From the NCBI RefSeq assembly GCF_040732315.1, contig NZ_CP160388.1, positions 186,001 through 250,000 on the forward strand: a stretch of DNA of 64,000 nt. The letters are read 5' to 3'. The stretch's first letter is position 1; each line of letters begins with the position of its first letter. Of the stretch, positions 56,321 to 64,000 are shown one piece after another. The notes under the pieces are model-generated. The model did no database searches and was not told where the DNA came from. It saw only the letters and a list, made by a program, of their open reading frames with translations. Made by a program: the position numbers and the translations under genes. The stretch is from Oryzisolibacter sp. LB2S (GTDB lineage: Bacteria > Pseudomonadota > Gammaproteobacteria > Burkholderiales > Burkholderiaceae_C).

Positions 56321-57418
56321 ATGCCCCGTCCGATACTCGCCACCATTCACCCCGCCGCCGTGCAGCACAACCTGGAGCGCGCGCGCCGCGCCGCGCCCGA
56401 TGCGCGCCTGTGGGCCGTGGTCAAGGCCAACGCCTATGGCCATGGCATAGAACGTGTCTGGGAGGGGCTGCGCTCGGCCGACGGCTTTGCGCTCTTGGAC
56501 CTGGCGGAGGCCGAGCTGCTGCGCCAACTCGGCTGGCGCGGCCCCATCCTGCTGCTCGAGGGCGTGTTCGAGCCGCGCGACCTCGAGCTGTGCTCGCGCC
56601 TGTCGCTCTGGCACGCCGTGCACTGCGACGCGCAGATCGACTGGCTGGCAGCGCACAAGACCCAGGTGCCGCACCGCGTGTTCCTCAAGATGAACAGCGG
56701 CATGAACCGCCTGGGCTTCACGCCCGATCGCTACCGCAGCGCCTGGGCGCGGCTCAATGCGCTGCCGCAGGTGGACGAGATCTCCTTCATGACGCATTTC
56801 TCCGATGCCGACGGGCCGCGCGGCATCGCCCACCAGGTGCAGGCCTTTCACCGCGCCACCGCCGACCTGCCGGGCGAGCGCTGCATCGCCAACAGCGCCG
56901 CCATCCTGCGCCATGGCGGCGAGGGCGAGGTGCGCCTCGACTGGGTGCGCGCCGGCATCGTGCTCTACGGCAGCGCGCCCGACCACCCCGAGCGCAGCGC
57001 CGCCGACTGGGACTTGCGGCCGGCCATGACGCTGGCCTCGCGCCTCATCGGCGTGCAGCGGCTGCAGCCGGGCGACAGCGTGGGCTATGGCTCGCGCTTC
57101 ACGGCCGAGGCGCCCATGACCATAGGCGTGGTCGCCTGCGGCTACGCCGACGGCTATCCGCGCCACTGCGACACCGGCACGCCCGTGCTCGTGGACGGCG
57201 TGCGCACGCGCACCGTGGGCCGCGTGAGCATGGACATGATCACCGTCGACCTGACGCCCGTGCCCCAGGCGGGACTGGGCAGCGAGGTCACGCTCTGGGG
57301 CCGCGCGGCCAACGGCGCGGTGCTGCCCATCGACGAGGTGGCCCAGGCGGCGGGCACCGTGGGCTACGAGCTCATGTGCGCGCTGGCGCCGCGCGTGCCG
57401 GTTGTGGTGGAGTCGTGA
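56321..57418 (+). CDS. alr: Alanine racemase
   Basis: 365 residues. The PLP lysine is in [10 protein letters not shown], the catalytic tyrosine in [12 protein letters not shown], and the C-terminal beta domain has [11 protein letters not shown] and [12 protein letters not shown]. It makes D-alanine for peptidoglycan. The gene diverges from lplT. TGGAGGCCCGCGCCGC lies before the ATG at 56321. Confidence 0.95.
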   Translation: MPRPILATIHPAAVQHNLERARRAAPDARLWAVVKANAYGHGIERVWEGLRSADGFALLDLAEAELLRQLGWRGPILLLEGVFEPRDLELCSRLSLWHAVHCDAQIDWLAAHKTQVPHRVFLKMNSGMNRLGFTPDRYRSAWARLNALPQVDEISFMTHFSDADGPRGIAHQVQAFHRATADLPGERCIANSAAILRHGGEGEVRLDWVRAGIVLYGSAPDHPERSAADWDLRPAMTLASRLIGVQRLQPGDSVGYGSRFTAEAPMTIGVVACGYADGYPRHCDTGTPVLVDGVRTRTVGRVSMDMITVDLTPVPQAGLGSEVTLWGRAANGAVLPIDEVAQAAGTVGYELMCALAPRVPVVVES

Positions 57419-57573
57419 GCCACCCATGGGGAAGGGAGGCGACAAATGAGTTATGCTCAATGACCATTTTCTGGAAACGGTCTTGTTTGCGCTTTATCAA
57501 ATAGCCGCCACGGGTTAACCCTAAGAATGGCTCCGCAACCCCGATGGTTGTCGTCAACGACAAGAGGAGCCCC

Positions 57574-58596
57574 ATGAAGAAGAAGCCCGCCCCCCATTCC
57601 CGCCATGTCCTGCGTCTTGCGCTGGGCGCCGTCTCCACGGCGGCGCTGCTGGCCTCGGCCCCGCTGCGCGCGGCCGAGCCCGTGCAGCCCATCGCGCCCG
57701 CCAAGGTGAGCCACCCCGCCCGGGTGGAGCTGGGCAAGAAGCTCTGGTTCGATCCGCGCCTGTCGCGCTCGGGCTTCATTTCGTGCAACTCGTGCCACAA
57801 CCTGAGCATGGGCGGCTCGGACAACCTCAAGACCTCCATCGGCGACAAATGGCAGAAGGGCCCGATCAACTCGCCCACGGTGCTCAACTCCAGCCTCAAC
57901 GTGGCCCAGTTCTGGGATGGCCGCGCCAAGGACCTCAAGGAGCAGGCCGGCGGCCCCATCGCCAACCCGGGCGAGATGGCCTTCACGCACGACCTGGCGG
58001 TGGACATGCTGCGCTCCATCCCGCAGTACGTGGCCGAGTTCAAAAAGGTCTTTGGCAACGACAGACTGGACATCGACCAGGTCACGCTGGCCATCGCCGC
58101 GTTCGAGGAGACGCTGGTCACTCCCAATGCGCGCTTTGACAAATGGCTCAAGGGCGACAGGAAGGCCATCACGGCGCAGGAGCTCAATGGCTACCGGCTG
58201 TTCAAGGATTCGGGCTGCGTGGCCTGCCACAACGGCCCCAACCTGGGCGGCACGTCGTTCCAGAAGATGGGCCTGGTCGAGCCCTACAAGACCGACAACC
58301 CGGCCGAGGGCCGCTCGGCCGTCACGGGCAACGACGCCGAGCGCTTCAACTTCAAGGTGCCGACGCTGCGCAACGTGGAGCTGACCTACCCCTATTTCCA
58401 CGACGGCGCCGCCGACACCCTGGCCGAGGCCGTGGACACCATGGGCCGCATCCAGCTCGGCAAGAAGTTCACCGACCAGGAGAACGCCGACATCGTCGCC
58501 TTCCTCAAGACGCTGACGGGCGATCAGCCCAAGCTCGTCATGCCGATATTGCCGCCCTCGAGCGACAAGACAAAACGCCCCCAGCCCTTCGAGTGA
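57574..58596 (+). CDS. Dihaem cytochrome c peroxidase
   Basis: 340 residues. A long signal peptide (MKKKPAPHSRHVLRLALGAV onward, cleavage near LRAAEP) precedes two c-type haem sites (CNSCH and CVACH). Other marks are LGKKLWFDPRLSRSGFISC and TPNARFDKWLKG. The enzyme reduces peroxide to water in the periplasm with electrons from cytochrome c. AGAGGAGCCCC precedes the start, and a strong terminator follows. It is transcribed alone. Confidence 0.93.
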   Translation: MKKKPAPHSRHVLRLALGAVSTAALLASAPLRAAEPVQPIAPAKVSHPARVELGKKLWFDPRLSRSGFISCNSCHNLSMGGSDNLKTSIGDKWQKGPINSPTVLNSSLNVAQFWDGRAKDLKEQAGGPIANPGEMAFTHDLAVDMLRSIPQYVAEFKKVFGNDRLDIDQVTLAIAAFEETLVTPNARFDKWLKGDRKAITAQELNGYRLFKDSGCVACHNGPNLGGTSFQKMGLVEPYKTDNPAEGRSAVTGNDAERFNFKVPTLRNVELTYPYFHDGAADTLAEAVDTMGRIQLGKKFTDQENADIVAFLKTLTGDQPKLVMPILPPSSDKTKRPQPFE

Positions 58597-58640
58597 GGCG
58601 CGCCACCGCATGAAAGCCGGCCTGCCTGCAGGCCTTTGAC

Positions 58641-58678
58641 CGGCCGGGGCCCTGACGAGGGGTTCCGGCCGTTTTTTT
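58641..58678 (+). terminator. Rho-independent terminator of the peroxidase gene
   Basis: CGGCCGG (58641-58647) pairs with CCGGCCG (58665-58671), with an inner CCCT/AGGG stem, followed by T7. Confidence 0.92.
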
Positions 58679-58689
58679 CTGGCGCGACT

Positions 58690-59304
58690 TCAGGCCAGCG
58701 CGCGCTGCACGGCCGGGCGCTGGGCCATGCGCGCGTGGTGCGCCGCCACCTTGGGGAACTGCGCCATGTCCACGCCGTCGCTCTTGAGCCAGCCGGCCAT
58801 GGTGAACAGATAGCCATCGGCCACGGTGTACTGCGCGCCCATAACCCAGGGCTGCTCGCCCAGGTAGTGCCGTTCGATCAGGTCAAAGCACTCCGTCATG
58901 TTGGCCGGCACCTTGCGCTGCATGGCGGCCTGGGCCTCGGGCTCGTCGGCCCAGCGCGAGGCGCGCGGGCGGTGGGCGTGGGCGATGTGGACGGTGGAGG
59001 CCAGGTAGCCGTTGAACTCCTGCATGCGCGCCAGGCCAAAGGCGTCGCCGGGCGCGAGCCGCGCCTCGGGAAAGCGCTGCGCCACATAGGTCAGCAGCGC
59101 CAGGGTCTCGGTCAGCGTGCCCTGTCTGGTGACCAGGGCCGGCACGCGGCCCTTGGGGTTGACGGCCAGATAGTCGGGCGAGCGCTGCTGGCCGCTCGCG
59201 AAGTCCACGCGCACCAGGTGGTAGGGCGCCTGGGCCTCCTCGAGCGCGATGCGCACGGCCTGGGCGCAGGTGCCGGGGGCGTAGTACAGGGTCAGTGCGG
59301 ACAT
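58690..59304 (-). CDS. Glutathione S-transferase
   Basis: 204 residues. The thioredoxin-like N-terminal domain reads LTLYYAPGTCAQAVRIALEE with VPALVTRQGTLTET for glutathione binding. The C-terminal helical domain has YTVADGYLFTMAGW. The Gly-Thr-Cys active-site region resembles beta-class GSTs. Substrate unknown. The gene converges with the peroxidase gene and diverges from radA across a GATAGCT repeat. Confidence 0.92.
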   Translation of the reverse strand: MSALTLYYAPGTCAQAVRIALEEAQAPYHLVRVDFASGQQRSPDYLAVNPKGRVPALVTRQGTLTETLALLTYVAQRFPEARLAPGDAFGLARMQEFNGYLASTVHIAHAHRPRASRWADEPEAQAAMQRKVPANMTECFDLIERHYLGEQPWVMGAQYTVADGYLFTMAGWLKSDGVDMAQFPKVAAHHARMAQRPAVQRALA

Positions 59305-59317
59305 GAAATGCTCCTTA

Positions 59318-59364
59318 AGTTATAGCTGTTTGCGCTTGTCTGCAAAGCGCTGGGTGCCAATTTG
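59318..59364 (+). repeat. GATAGCT palindromic repeat, copy 9
   Basis: AGTTATAGCTGTTTGCGCTT then GTCTGCAAAGCGCTGGGTGC and CAATTTGA. Intergenic between the GST and radA genes. Confidence 0.8.
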
Positions 59365-59445
59365 ACCATGAAATATGGGAGGCGACACGGCGCGCCCCAT
59401 GGCCCCGTCCGGGGGATGGCCAGCCCTCGTTATAGTGCCCACCCC

Positions 59446-60828
59446 ATGGCCAAGGACAAAACCCTCTTCACCTGTACCGAATGCGGCGGCAGCAGCCCGC
59501 GCTGGCTCGGCAAATGCCCGTCCTGCGGCGCCTGGAACACGCTCATCGAGACCGTGGCCGAGGCGGCCCCCGGCAAGAACCGGCTGAGCGGCGCCGGCCA
59601 GTACGCGGGCCTGGCCCAGGCGCAGGCGGTGATGCCGCTCGCGGCCATCGAGGCCACCGAGGTTGCGCGCACGGCCAGCGGCATTGAGGAGCTCGACCGC
59701 GTGCTCGGCGGCGGCGTGGTCGAGGGCGGCGTGGTGCTGATAGGCGGCGATCCGGGCATTGGCAAGTCCACGCTGCTCCTGCAGGCCATGGACGCGCTGC
59801 AGCGCACAGGCCTGCCCACGCTCTACGTGACGGGCGAGGAAAGCGGCGCCCAGGTCGCGCTGCGCTCGCGCCGCCTGGGGCTGGACGCGAGCCAGGTCAA
59901 CGTGCTCGCCGAGATCCAGCTCGAGAAAATCCTCGCCACGGTCGAGGCCACCCAACCTGCGGTGTGCGTGATCGACTCCATACAGACCATCTACTCCGAC
60001 CAGCTCACGAGCGCGCCGGGCTCGGTGGCCCAGGTGCGCGAGTGCGCGGCGCACCTCACGCGCCTGGCCAAGGCCACGGGCATCGCCGTGGTGCTTGTCG
60101 GCCATGTGACCAAGGAGGGGGCGCTGGCCGGCCCGCGCGTGCTCGAGCACATGGTGGACACGGTGCTGTACTTCGAGGGCGACACGCATTCGAGCTTTCG
60201 CCTGGTGCGCGCCATCAAGAACCGCTTTGGCGCGGTCAACGAGATCGGCGTGTTCGCGATGACGGAGAGGGGCCTCAAGGGCGTGGCCAACCCGAGCGCC
60301 ATTTTTCTCTCTCAGCACAGCGAGCCCGTGCCGGGCAGCTGCGTGCTCGTCACGCTCGAGGGCACGCGCCCGCTGCTCGTCGAGATTCAGGCCCTGGTCG
60401 ATGGCGGCGGGCCGAGCCCCCGGCGCCTGTCCGTGGGCCTGGAGCGCGACCGCCTGGCCATGCTGTTGGCGGTCTTGCACCGCCACGCGGGCGTGGCCTG
60501 CGCGGACCAGGACGTGTTCGTCAACGCCGTGGGCGGCGTGCGCATCAGCGAGCCCGCGGCCGACCTGGCGGTGATGCTGGCCATTACCAGCAGCCTGCGC
60601 GGCCGCGCCCTGCCCAGGGGCTTCATCGCCTTTGGCGAGGTCGGCCTGGCCGGCGAGGTGCGCCCCGCGCCACGCGGCCAGGAGCGGCTCAAGGAGGCCG
60701 CCAAGCTCGGCTTCAGCGTGGCCGTGGTGCCCAAGGCGAACGCGCCCAAGAAGCCCATTGCCGGCCTCACCATCCACACCGTGGAGCGCGTCGAGGAGGC
60801 CATGGAGGCCGTGCGCGGTCTGGCGTAG
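59446..60828 (+). CDS. radA: DNA repair protein RadA (Sms)
   Basis: 460 residues. A C4 zinc finger (CTECGGSSPRWLGKCPSCG), Walker A GGDPGIGKST, the RadA-specific KNRFG motif (AIKNRFGAVNE) and a Lon-like C-terminal domain (FVNAVGGVRISEPAADLAV) are all present. RadA is a RecA-related motor for branch migration during recombination. I chose MAKDKTLF at 59446. A small membrane protein and ilvE follow in the same direction. Confidence 0.95.
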   Translation: MAKDKTLFTCTECGGSSPRWLGKCPSCGAWNTLIETVAEAAPGKNRLSGAGQYAGLAQAQAVMPLAAIEATEVARTASGIEELDRVLGGGVVEGGVVLIGGDPGIGKSTLLLQAMDALQRTGLPTLYVTGEESGAQVALRSRRLGLDASQVNVLAEIQLEKILATVEATQPAVCVIDSIQTIYSDQLTSAPGSVAQVRECAAHLTRLAKATGIAVVLVGHVTKEGALAGPRVLEHMVDTVLYFEGDTHSSFRLVRAIKNRFGAVNEIGVFAMTERGLKGVANPSAIFLSQHSEPVPGSCVLVTLEGTRPLLVEIQALVDGGGPSPRRLSVGLERDRLAMLLAVLHRHAGVACADQDVFVNAVGGVRISEPAADLAVMLAITSSLRGRALPRGFIAFGEVGLAGEVRPAPRGQERLKEAAKLGFSVAVVPKANAPKKPIAGLTIHTVERVEEAMEAVRGLA

Positions 60829-60904
60829 GAGCCAAGGGCCGCGCCGGCGCGGGCTACGCAGCATCCACAGCCGCCCCTCAAACCCCGCATAGGACAATGC
60901 GCCC

Positions 60905-61333
60905 ATGAATCTGCGCAAGTTCCTCATTCCGCTGGGCATCGTCGCCCTGGTGTTCGCGGCCTGGCGGGCCTATGGTCCGCAGGGCATTCTCACGGTGAGC
61001 GGCGGCCTGGTGATGTGGGCGCTGCTGCACTACACGCGGCTCATGAACGTGATGCAGAAGGCGCGCCACAACCCGATAGGCTGGGTGGGCAGCGCCGTGA
61101 TGCTCAACGCCAGGCTCAAGCCCGGCGTGAATCTGATGCACGTGGTGGCCATGACGCGCGCCCTCGGCGAGCAGCTTTCCGCCGAGGGGCAGGAGCCCGA
61201 GATCTACCGCTGGACCGACGGCACGCAGTCGCATGTGACCTGCGAGTTCGTGGCCGGCCGCCTGGTGCGCTGGCAGCTCGTGCGTCCGGCGGCCCCCGGC
61301 GATGACGCTCCGGCGCCCGCCGGCGAATCGTAA
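60905..61333 (+). CDS. Small membrane protein of unknown function
   Basis: 142 residues. Two N-terminal hydrophobic segments (FLIPLGIVALVFAAW and GILTVSGGLVMWALL) precede a soluble part with MQKARHNPIGWVGSAVMLNA and an Ala/Pro-rich tail. I do not recognise the family beyond its recurrence near radA in related bacteria, which is from memory. A TAAAAT hexamer overlapping its stop may be the ilvE -10 box. Confidence 0.75.
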   Translation: MNLRKFLIPLGIVALVFAAWRAYGPQGILTVSGGLVMWALLHYTRLMNVMQKARHNPIGWVGSAVMLNARLKPGVNLMHVVAMTRALGEQLSAEGQEPEIYRWTDGTQSHVTCEFVAGRLVRWQLVRPAAPGDDAPAPAGES

Positions 61334-61376
61334 AATAGCCGGCTTTGCGACCTTCGCAGTTCTCTAAAGGATCCCC

Positions 61377-62315
61377 ATGAGCCCCGTTGTTCCCTCCATG
61401 GCCGACCGTGACGGCAAGATCTGGATGGATGGCCAGATGGTGGACTGGCGCGATGCCAAGATCCACGTGCTGACCCACTCGCTGCACTATGGCTGCGGCG
61501 CTTTCGAGGGCGTGCGCGCCTACAAGACCGAGCAGGGCACGGCCATCTTCCGCCTGCAGGAGCACACCGACCGCCTGTTCAACAGCGCCAAGATCCTGCG
61601 CATGCAGATGCCCTTCACCAAGGACGAGGTGAACGAGGCGCAGCGCGCCGTGGTGCGCGCCAACGGGCTCGAGTCCTGCTACCTGCGCCCGCTGACCTGG
61701 ATTGGCTCGGAAAAGCTCGGCGTCTCGCCCAAGGGCAACAAGATCCACCTGATGGTGGCGGCCTGGGCCTGGGGCGCCTATCTGGGCGAGGAGGGCATGC
61801 AGCGCGGCATCCGCGTCAAGACCAGCAGCTTCACGCGCCACCACGTCAACATCACGATGACGCAGGCCAAGGCCTCGAGCAACTACACCAACTCCATCCT
61901 GGCCAACATGGAGGCCACGGACGACGGCTACGACGAGGCCCTGCTGCTCGACAGCGCCGGCTTCGTCTCCGAGGGCTCGGGCGAAAACGTGTTCATCATC
62001 AAGGACGGCGTGGTCTACACGCCCGACCTCTCGGCCGGCGCCTTGAATGGCATCACGCGCAACACCGTGCTGCACATCTGCAAGGACCTGGGCCTCGATC
62101 TGGTGCAAAAGCGCATCACGCGCGACGAGGTCTACATCGCCGACGAGGCCTTCTTCAGCGGCACGGCCGCCGAGATCACGCCGATCCGCGAGCTCGACCG
62201 TGTGCAGATCGGCAGCGGCAGCCGCGGCCCCATCACCGAGAAGATCCAGACGGCCTTCTTCGACATCGTCAACGGCCGCAATCCCAAGTACGCCCACTGG
62301 CTCACCAAGGTCTGA
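61377..62315 (+). CDS. ilvE: Branched-chain amino acid aminotransferase
   Basis: 312 residues, fold-type IV PLP enzyme. THSLHYGCGAFEGVRAY, the PLP-lysine region TQAKASSNYTNSIL and GYDEALLLDSAGFVSEGSGENVF are characteristic of BCAT class I. It performs the last step of Leu, Ile and Val synthesis. TAAAGGATCCCC precedes the start. Its stop is 2 bp before the small zinc-finger gene, so the two are co-translated. Confidence 0.95.
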   Translation: MSPVVPSMADRDGKIWMDGQMVDWRDAKIHVLTHSLHYGCGAFEGVRAYKTEQGTAIFRLQEHTDRLFNSAKILRMQMPFTKDEVNEAQRAVVRANGLESCYLRPLTWIGSEKLGVSPKGNKIHLMVAAWAWGAYLGEEGMQRGIRVKTSSFTRHHVNITMTQAKASSNYTNSILANMEATDDGYDEALLLDSAGFVSEGSGENVFIIKDGVVYTPDLSAGALNGITRNTVLHICKDLGLDLVQKRITRDEVYIADEAFFSGTAAEITPIRELDRVQIGSGSRGPITEKIQTAFFDIVNGRNPKYAHWLTKV

Positions 62316-62317
62316 AC

Positions 62318-62524
62318 ATGCCCCAAGCAACTGTCGAACTGCTCGCCAAGGACCTGGACCGCAACGGCGGCGTGTACTGCCCCAACCCCAAGGCGGATAT
62401 GAAGCTGTGGAACAGCCACCCGCGCATCTACCTGGAGATCGGCCACCAGGGGCATGCGCAATGCCCGTACTGCGGAACGCTGTATCGGCTCAAGGAGGGT
62501 GAGGTGGTCGGCAGCGGGCATTGA
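62318..62524 (+). CDS. CHCC-type zinc-finger protein
   Basis: 68 residues. A conserved C-x-H-x-C-x2-C zinc site is seen: YCPNPKADMKLWNSHPR then HAQCPYCGTLYRLKEG. The fold relates to the complex I subunit NDUFS6. The bacterial proteins are uncharacterised and are often found next to ilvE in betaproteobacteria, as here. Confidence 0.85.
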   Translation: MPQATVELLAKDLDRNGGVYCPNPKADMKLWNSHPRIYLEIGHQGHAQCPYCGTLYRLKEGEVVGSGH

Positions 62525-62562
62525 GCCCGGGCGGCATGGCCGCCGGCTTGCTGCTTTCACCC

Positions 62563-63690
62563 ATGCAGGAGTCCAGCAAGAGTCAGCGCCCGCTGCGGGT
62601 GCTGCATTTCGTCACGGGCGGCTTTTCCGGCGCCACCCAGGTGGCCGTCGATCTGTGCCTGGCCGCGCAGCGCGAGCCCGACATGCAGACCCTGCTGGTG
62701 CTCAGGCGCAAGCGCAACACCTCGGCCGCGCGTGTGCAGGCGCTGCGTGACCAGGGCCTGCAGGTGCAGGTGGTGTCCAACTGGCTGCACGCGTTCACCG
62801 TCTGGGAACTGCGCAAGATCATCCGCGCCTGGCGCCCCGACGTGGTCTTTGCCCATGGCTTCAGCGACCATATCTGGGGCCGGCGCGCCGCCGTGGCCGA
62901 GCATGTGCCGCGCATCTACCATGTGGAGCACAACGCGCGCGAGCGCTACACGCCCAGGCGCCTGCGCCAGGCCCTGGCGCTGCAGCCCTTCACCCAGGCC
63001 AGCATAGGCGTATCCGAGGGCGTGCGCACGGCCCTGGTGGAGCGCGGCTTTGCGCCCGACAAATGCCTGGCCATTCCCAACGGCATCGCCCTGCAGCGCT
63101 TTCCCGACAGCCTGCTGCCGCAGCGCTGGGAGCAGCGCGAGCCCGCCATCCTCATGGCCTCGCGCTTTGCGCGCCAGAAGGACCACGCCACGCTGATCCA
63201 GGCCCTGGCCCTGCTGCGCGATCGGGGCCTCACGCCGCGGCTTGATCTTGCCGGCGCCGGCAGCGCGCGCCTGCGCCGCAAGGCCGAGGCGCTGGTGGCC
63301 CGCCTGGGCCTGCAGCAGCAGGTGCGCTTTCTCGGCAATGTGGCCGACCTGCCGCAGCGCCTGGCCGCGACCCAGGTGTTCGTGCTGTCCACCCACTGGG
63401 AGGGCATGCCGCTGGCCCTGGTCGAGGCCATGGCCGCGGGCTGCGCCTGCATCGCCTCGGACGTGGTGGGCGCGCGCGAGCTGCTCGAGGATGGCCGCAC
63501 GGGCCTGCTCGTGGCCCATGCCGATGCCGTGGCACTGGCCAGTGCGCTCGGGCGGTTGCTGCAGGACGCGCAGCTGGCCGAGCGCCTGGGCCGCGCGGCG
63601 CGCGCGCAGGCCTTGCTGACGGGTGGGCACGAACATATGTGGCGACGCTACCGCGCGCTGCTCGATGGAACGGTTACCGGGATCTCATGA
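62563..63690 (+). CDS. Family 4 glycosyltransferase
   Basis: 375 residues from MQESSKSQ; starts at 62536 (ATG) or 62521 (TTG) are also possible. GT-B fold: N-terminal VLHFVTGGFSGATQVAVDL, central HVEHNARERYTPRRL and AIPNGIALQRFPD, and the donor site STHWEGMPLALVEAMAAGC with the EX7E motif. It would add a sugar to a lipid-linked polysaccharide or LPS core. The stop overlaps the next gene (ATGA at 63687), which encodes a membrane ligase-like protein. Confidence 0.9.
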   Translation: MQESSKSQRPLRVLHFVTGGFSGATQVAVDLCLAAQREPDMQTLLVLRRKRNTSAARVQALRDQGLQVQVVSNWLHAFTVWELRKIIRAWRPDVVFAHGFSDHIWGRRAAVAEHVPRIYHVEHNARERYTPRRLRQALALQPFTQASIGVSEGVRTALVERGFAPDKCLAIPNGIALQRFPDSLLPQRWEQREPAILMASRFARQKDHATLIQALALLRDRGLTPRLDLAGAGSARLRRKAEALVARLGLQQQVRFLGNVADLPQRLAATQVFVLSTHWEGMPLALVEAMAAGCACIASDVVGARELLEDGRTGLLVAHADAVALASALGRLLQDAQLAERLGRAARAQALLTGGHEHMWRRYRALLDGTVTGIS

Positions 63691-64000
63691 ATTCGACGAT
63701 TGCGTTCAGGCTGGCGTCGCTGGCGGCGTTTCTGTTGCCGGCGCTGGCGCTCTGGGTTCCTTCGGGCTACTCCTATGCCGCCGTGCTTCTGCTCCTCGGG
63801 GCGCTGTGTCTGGCGCCGCGCTGGTTGCGCCGGCGCCCGGAGCCGGAAGTCCTGTGGCTCGCGGCGTTGTTTGCCGGCATGGGTTGCATGTGGTTCCTGT
63901 TGTCGCTCGATCCCGGTGTAGCGCGCTGGGACAAGGGCAGCAAGTGGCTGCTGGCCTTGCCCTGCCTGTTCTTTCTTGCCGCGTATCCGCCCCGGCCGCG
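63687..64000 (+). CDS. O-antigen ligase/polymerase-like membrane protein, 3' end outside window
   Basis: 104 complete codons to the window edge. Hydrophobic segments (FRLASLAAFLLPALALWVPS, AAVLLLLGALCLAPRWL, LWLAALFAGMGCMWFLLS, WLLALPCLFFLAAYP) with a WDKGSKWLLALP loop resemble the N-terminus of WaaL/Wzy-type proteins. It overlaps the glycosyltransferase by 4 bp. The assignment rests on topology and context. Confidence 0.65.
   Translation, partial: MNSTIAFRLASLAAFLLPALALWVPSGYSYAAVLLLLGALCLAPRWLRRRPEPEVLWLAALFAGMGCMWFLLSLDPGVARWDKGSKWLLALPCLFFLAAYPPRP

Overview
The window is GC-rich, densely packed proteobacterial chromosome. Its gene content points to a betaproteobacterium of the Comamonadaceae (Acidovorax/Alicycliphilus/Comamonas type): expanded Bug-type periplasmic binding proteins, a split metH behind an SAH riboswitch, CcoG, a PEP-CTERM protein, fused Liv-type ABC transporter genes, and many copies of an intergenic palindrome containing GATAGCT and GCGC half-stems that I associate with this family. 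The family assignment is inference from content, not from a marker gene.

Region 1 (1-17275) is a catabolic acyl-CoA island. It encodes an HTD2-like dehydratase (cut by the window edge), an SDR, a MaoC-type hydratase, an enoyl-CoA hydratase/isomerase, a CoA-hydrolase/transferase, two thiolases (one with a DUF35 OB-fold partner), an acyl-CoA dehydrogenase, a hotdog thioesterase, a CaiB/BaiF CoA-transferase, three periplasmic binding proteins and a LysR regulator. Together these would take up an organic acid, activate it as a CoA ester and beta-oxidise it; the substrate cannot be read from the sequence.

This island is interrupted at 8430-9969 by a visibly less GC-rich insert, the most interesting feature of the window. 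It is a defence reverse transcriptase of the DRT2 (UG2) type preceded by a structured non-coding region. Joining the two ACA motifs of that RNA gives a 99-nt unit whose tandem cDNA repeat would create a TTGACA-N17-TACAGT promoter across the junction, a GGAG ribosome site, an ATG and a reading frame with no stop codon. This is the organisation of a 'neo' gene made by rolling-circle reverse transcription.

Region 2 (17300-34400) carries gdhA, a PACE efflux protein, ccoG, a sigma-54 activator, a LigB-type dioxygenase, a giant membrane KAP NTPase with a tandem Ycf48-like propeller (frame broken in a C6 run), the SAH riboswitch and the B12-dependent half of metH, sodC, shikimate kinase, a YihY protein, a glycine-zipper protein and fpr. 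Region 3 (34500-42200) has a Liv-type ABC transporter in which both permeases and both ATPases are fused, then a 956-residue protein joining a peptidoglycan-binding domain, a GH19-like domain, a papain-like protease and an alpha/beta hydrolase. Region 4 (42500-44900) has bioB and a small mobile-element graveyard: two IS110/IS1111 remnants around a SnoaL-like gene flanked by attC-like arms.

Region 5 (44900-64000) is mainly housekeeping: comM/yifB; a sigma-54-driven porin-glnK-amtB nitrogen operon; glcEF; a ProQ-family RNA chaperone; a PEP-CTERM protein with its own sigma-54 promoter and upstream palindrome; an EamA transporter, lplT, alr, a dihaem cytochrome c peroxidase, a GST, radA, ilvE with a small zinc-finger protein, and the start of a polysaccharide cluster (GT4 glycosyltransferase and a partial O-antigen-ligase-like protein). 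No tRNA, rRNA or CRISPR array was seen.
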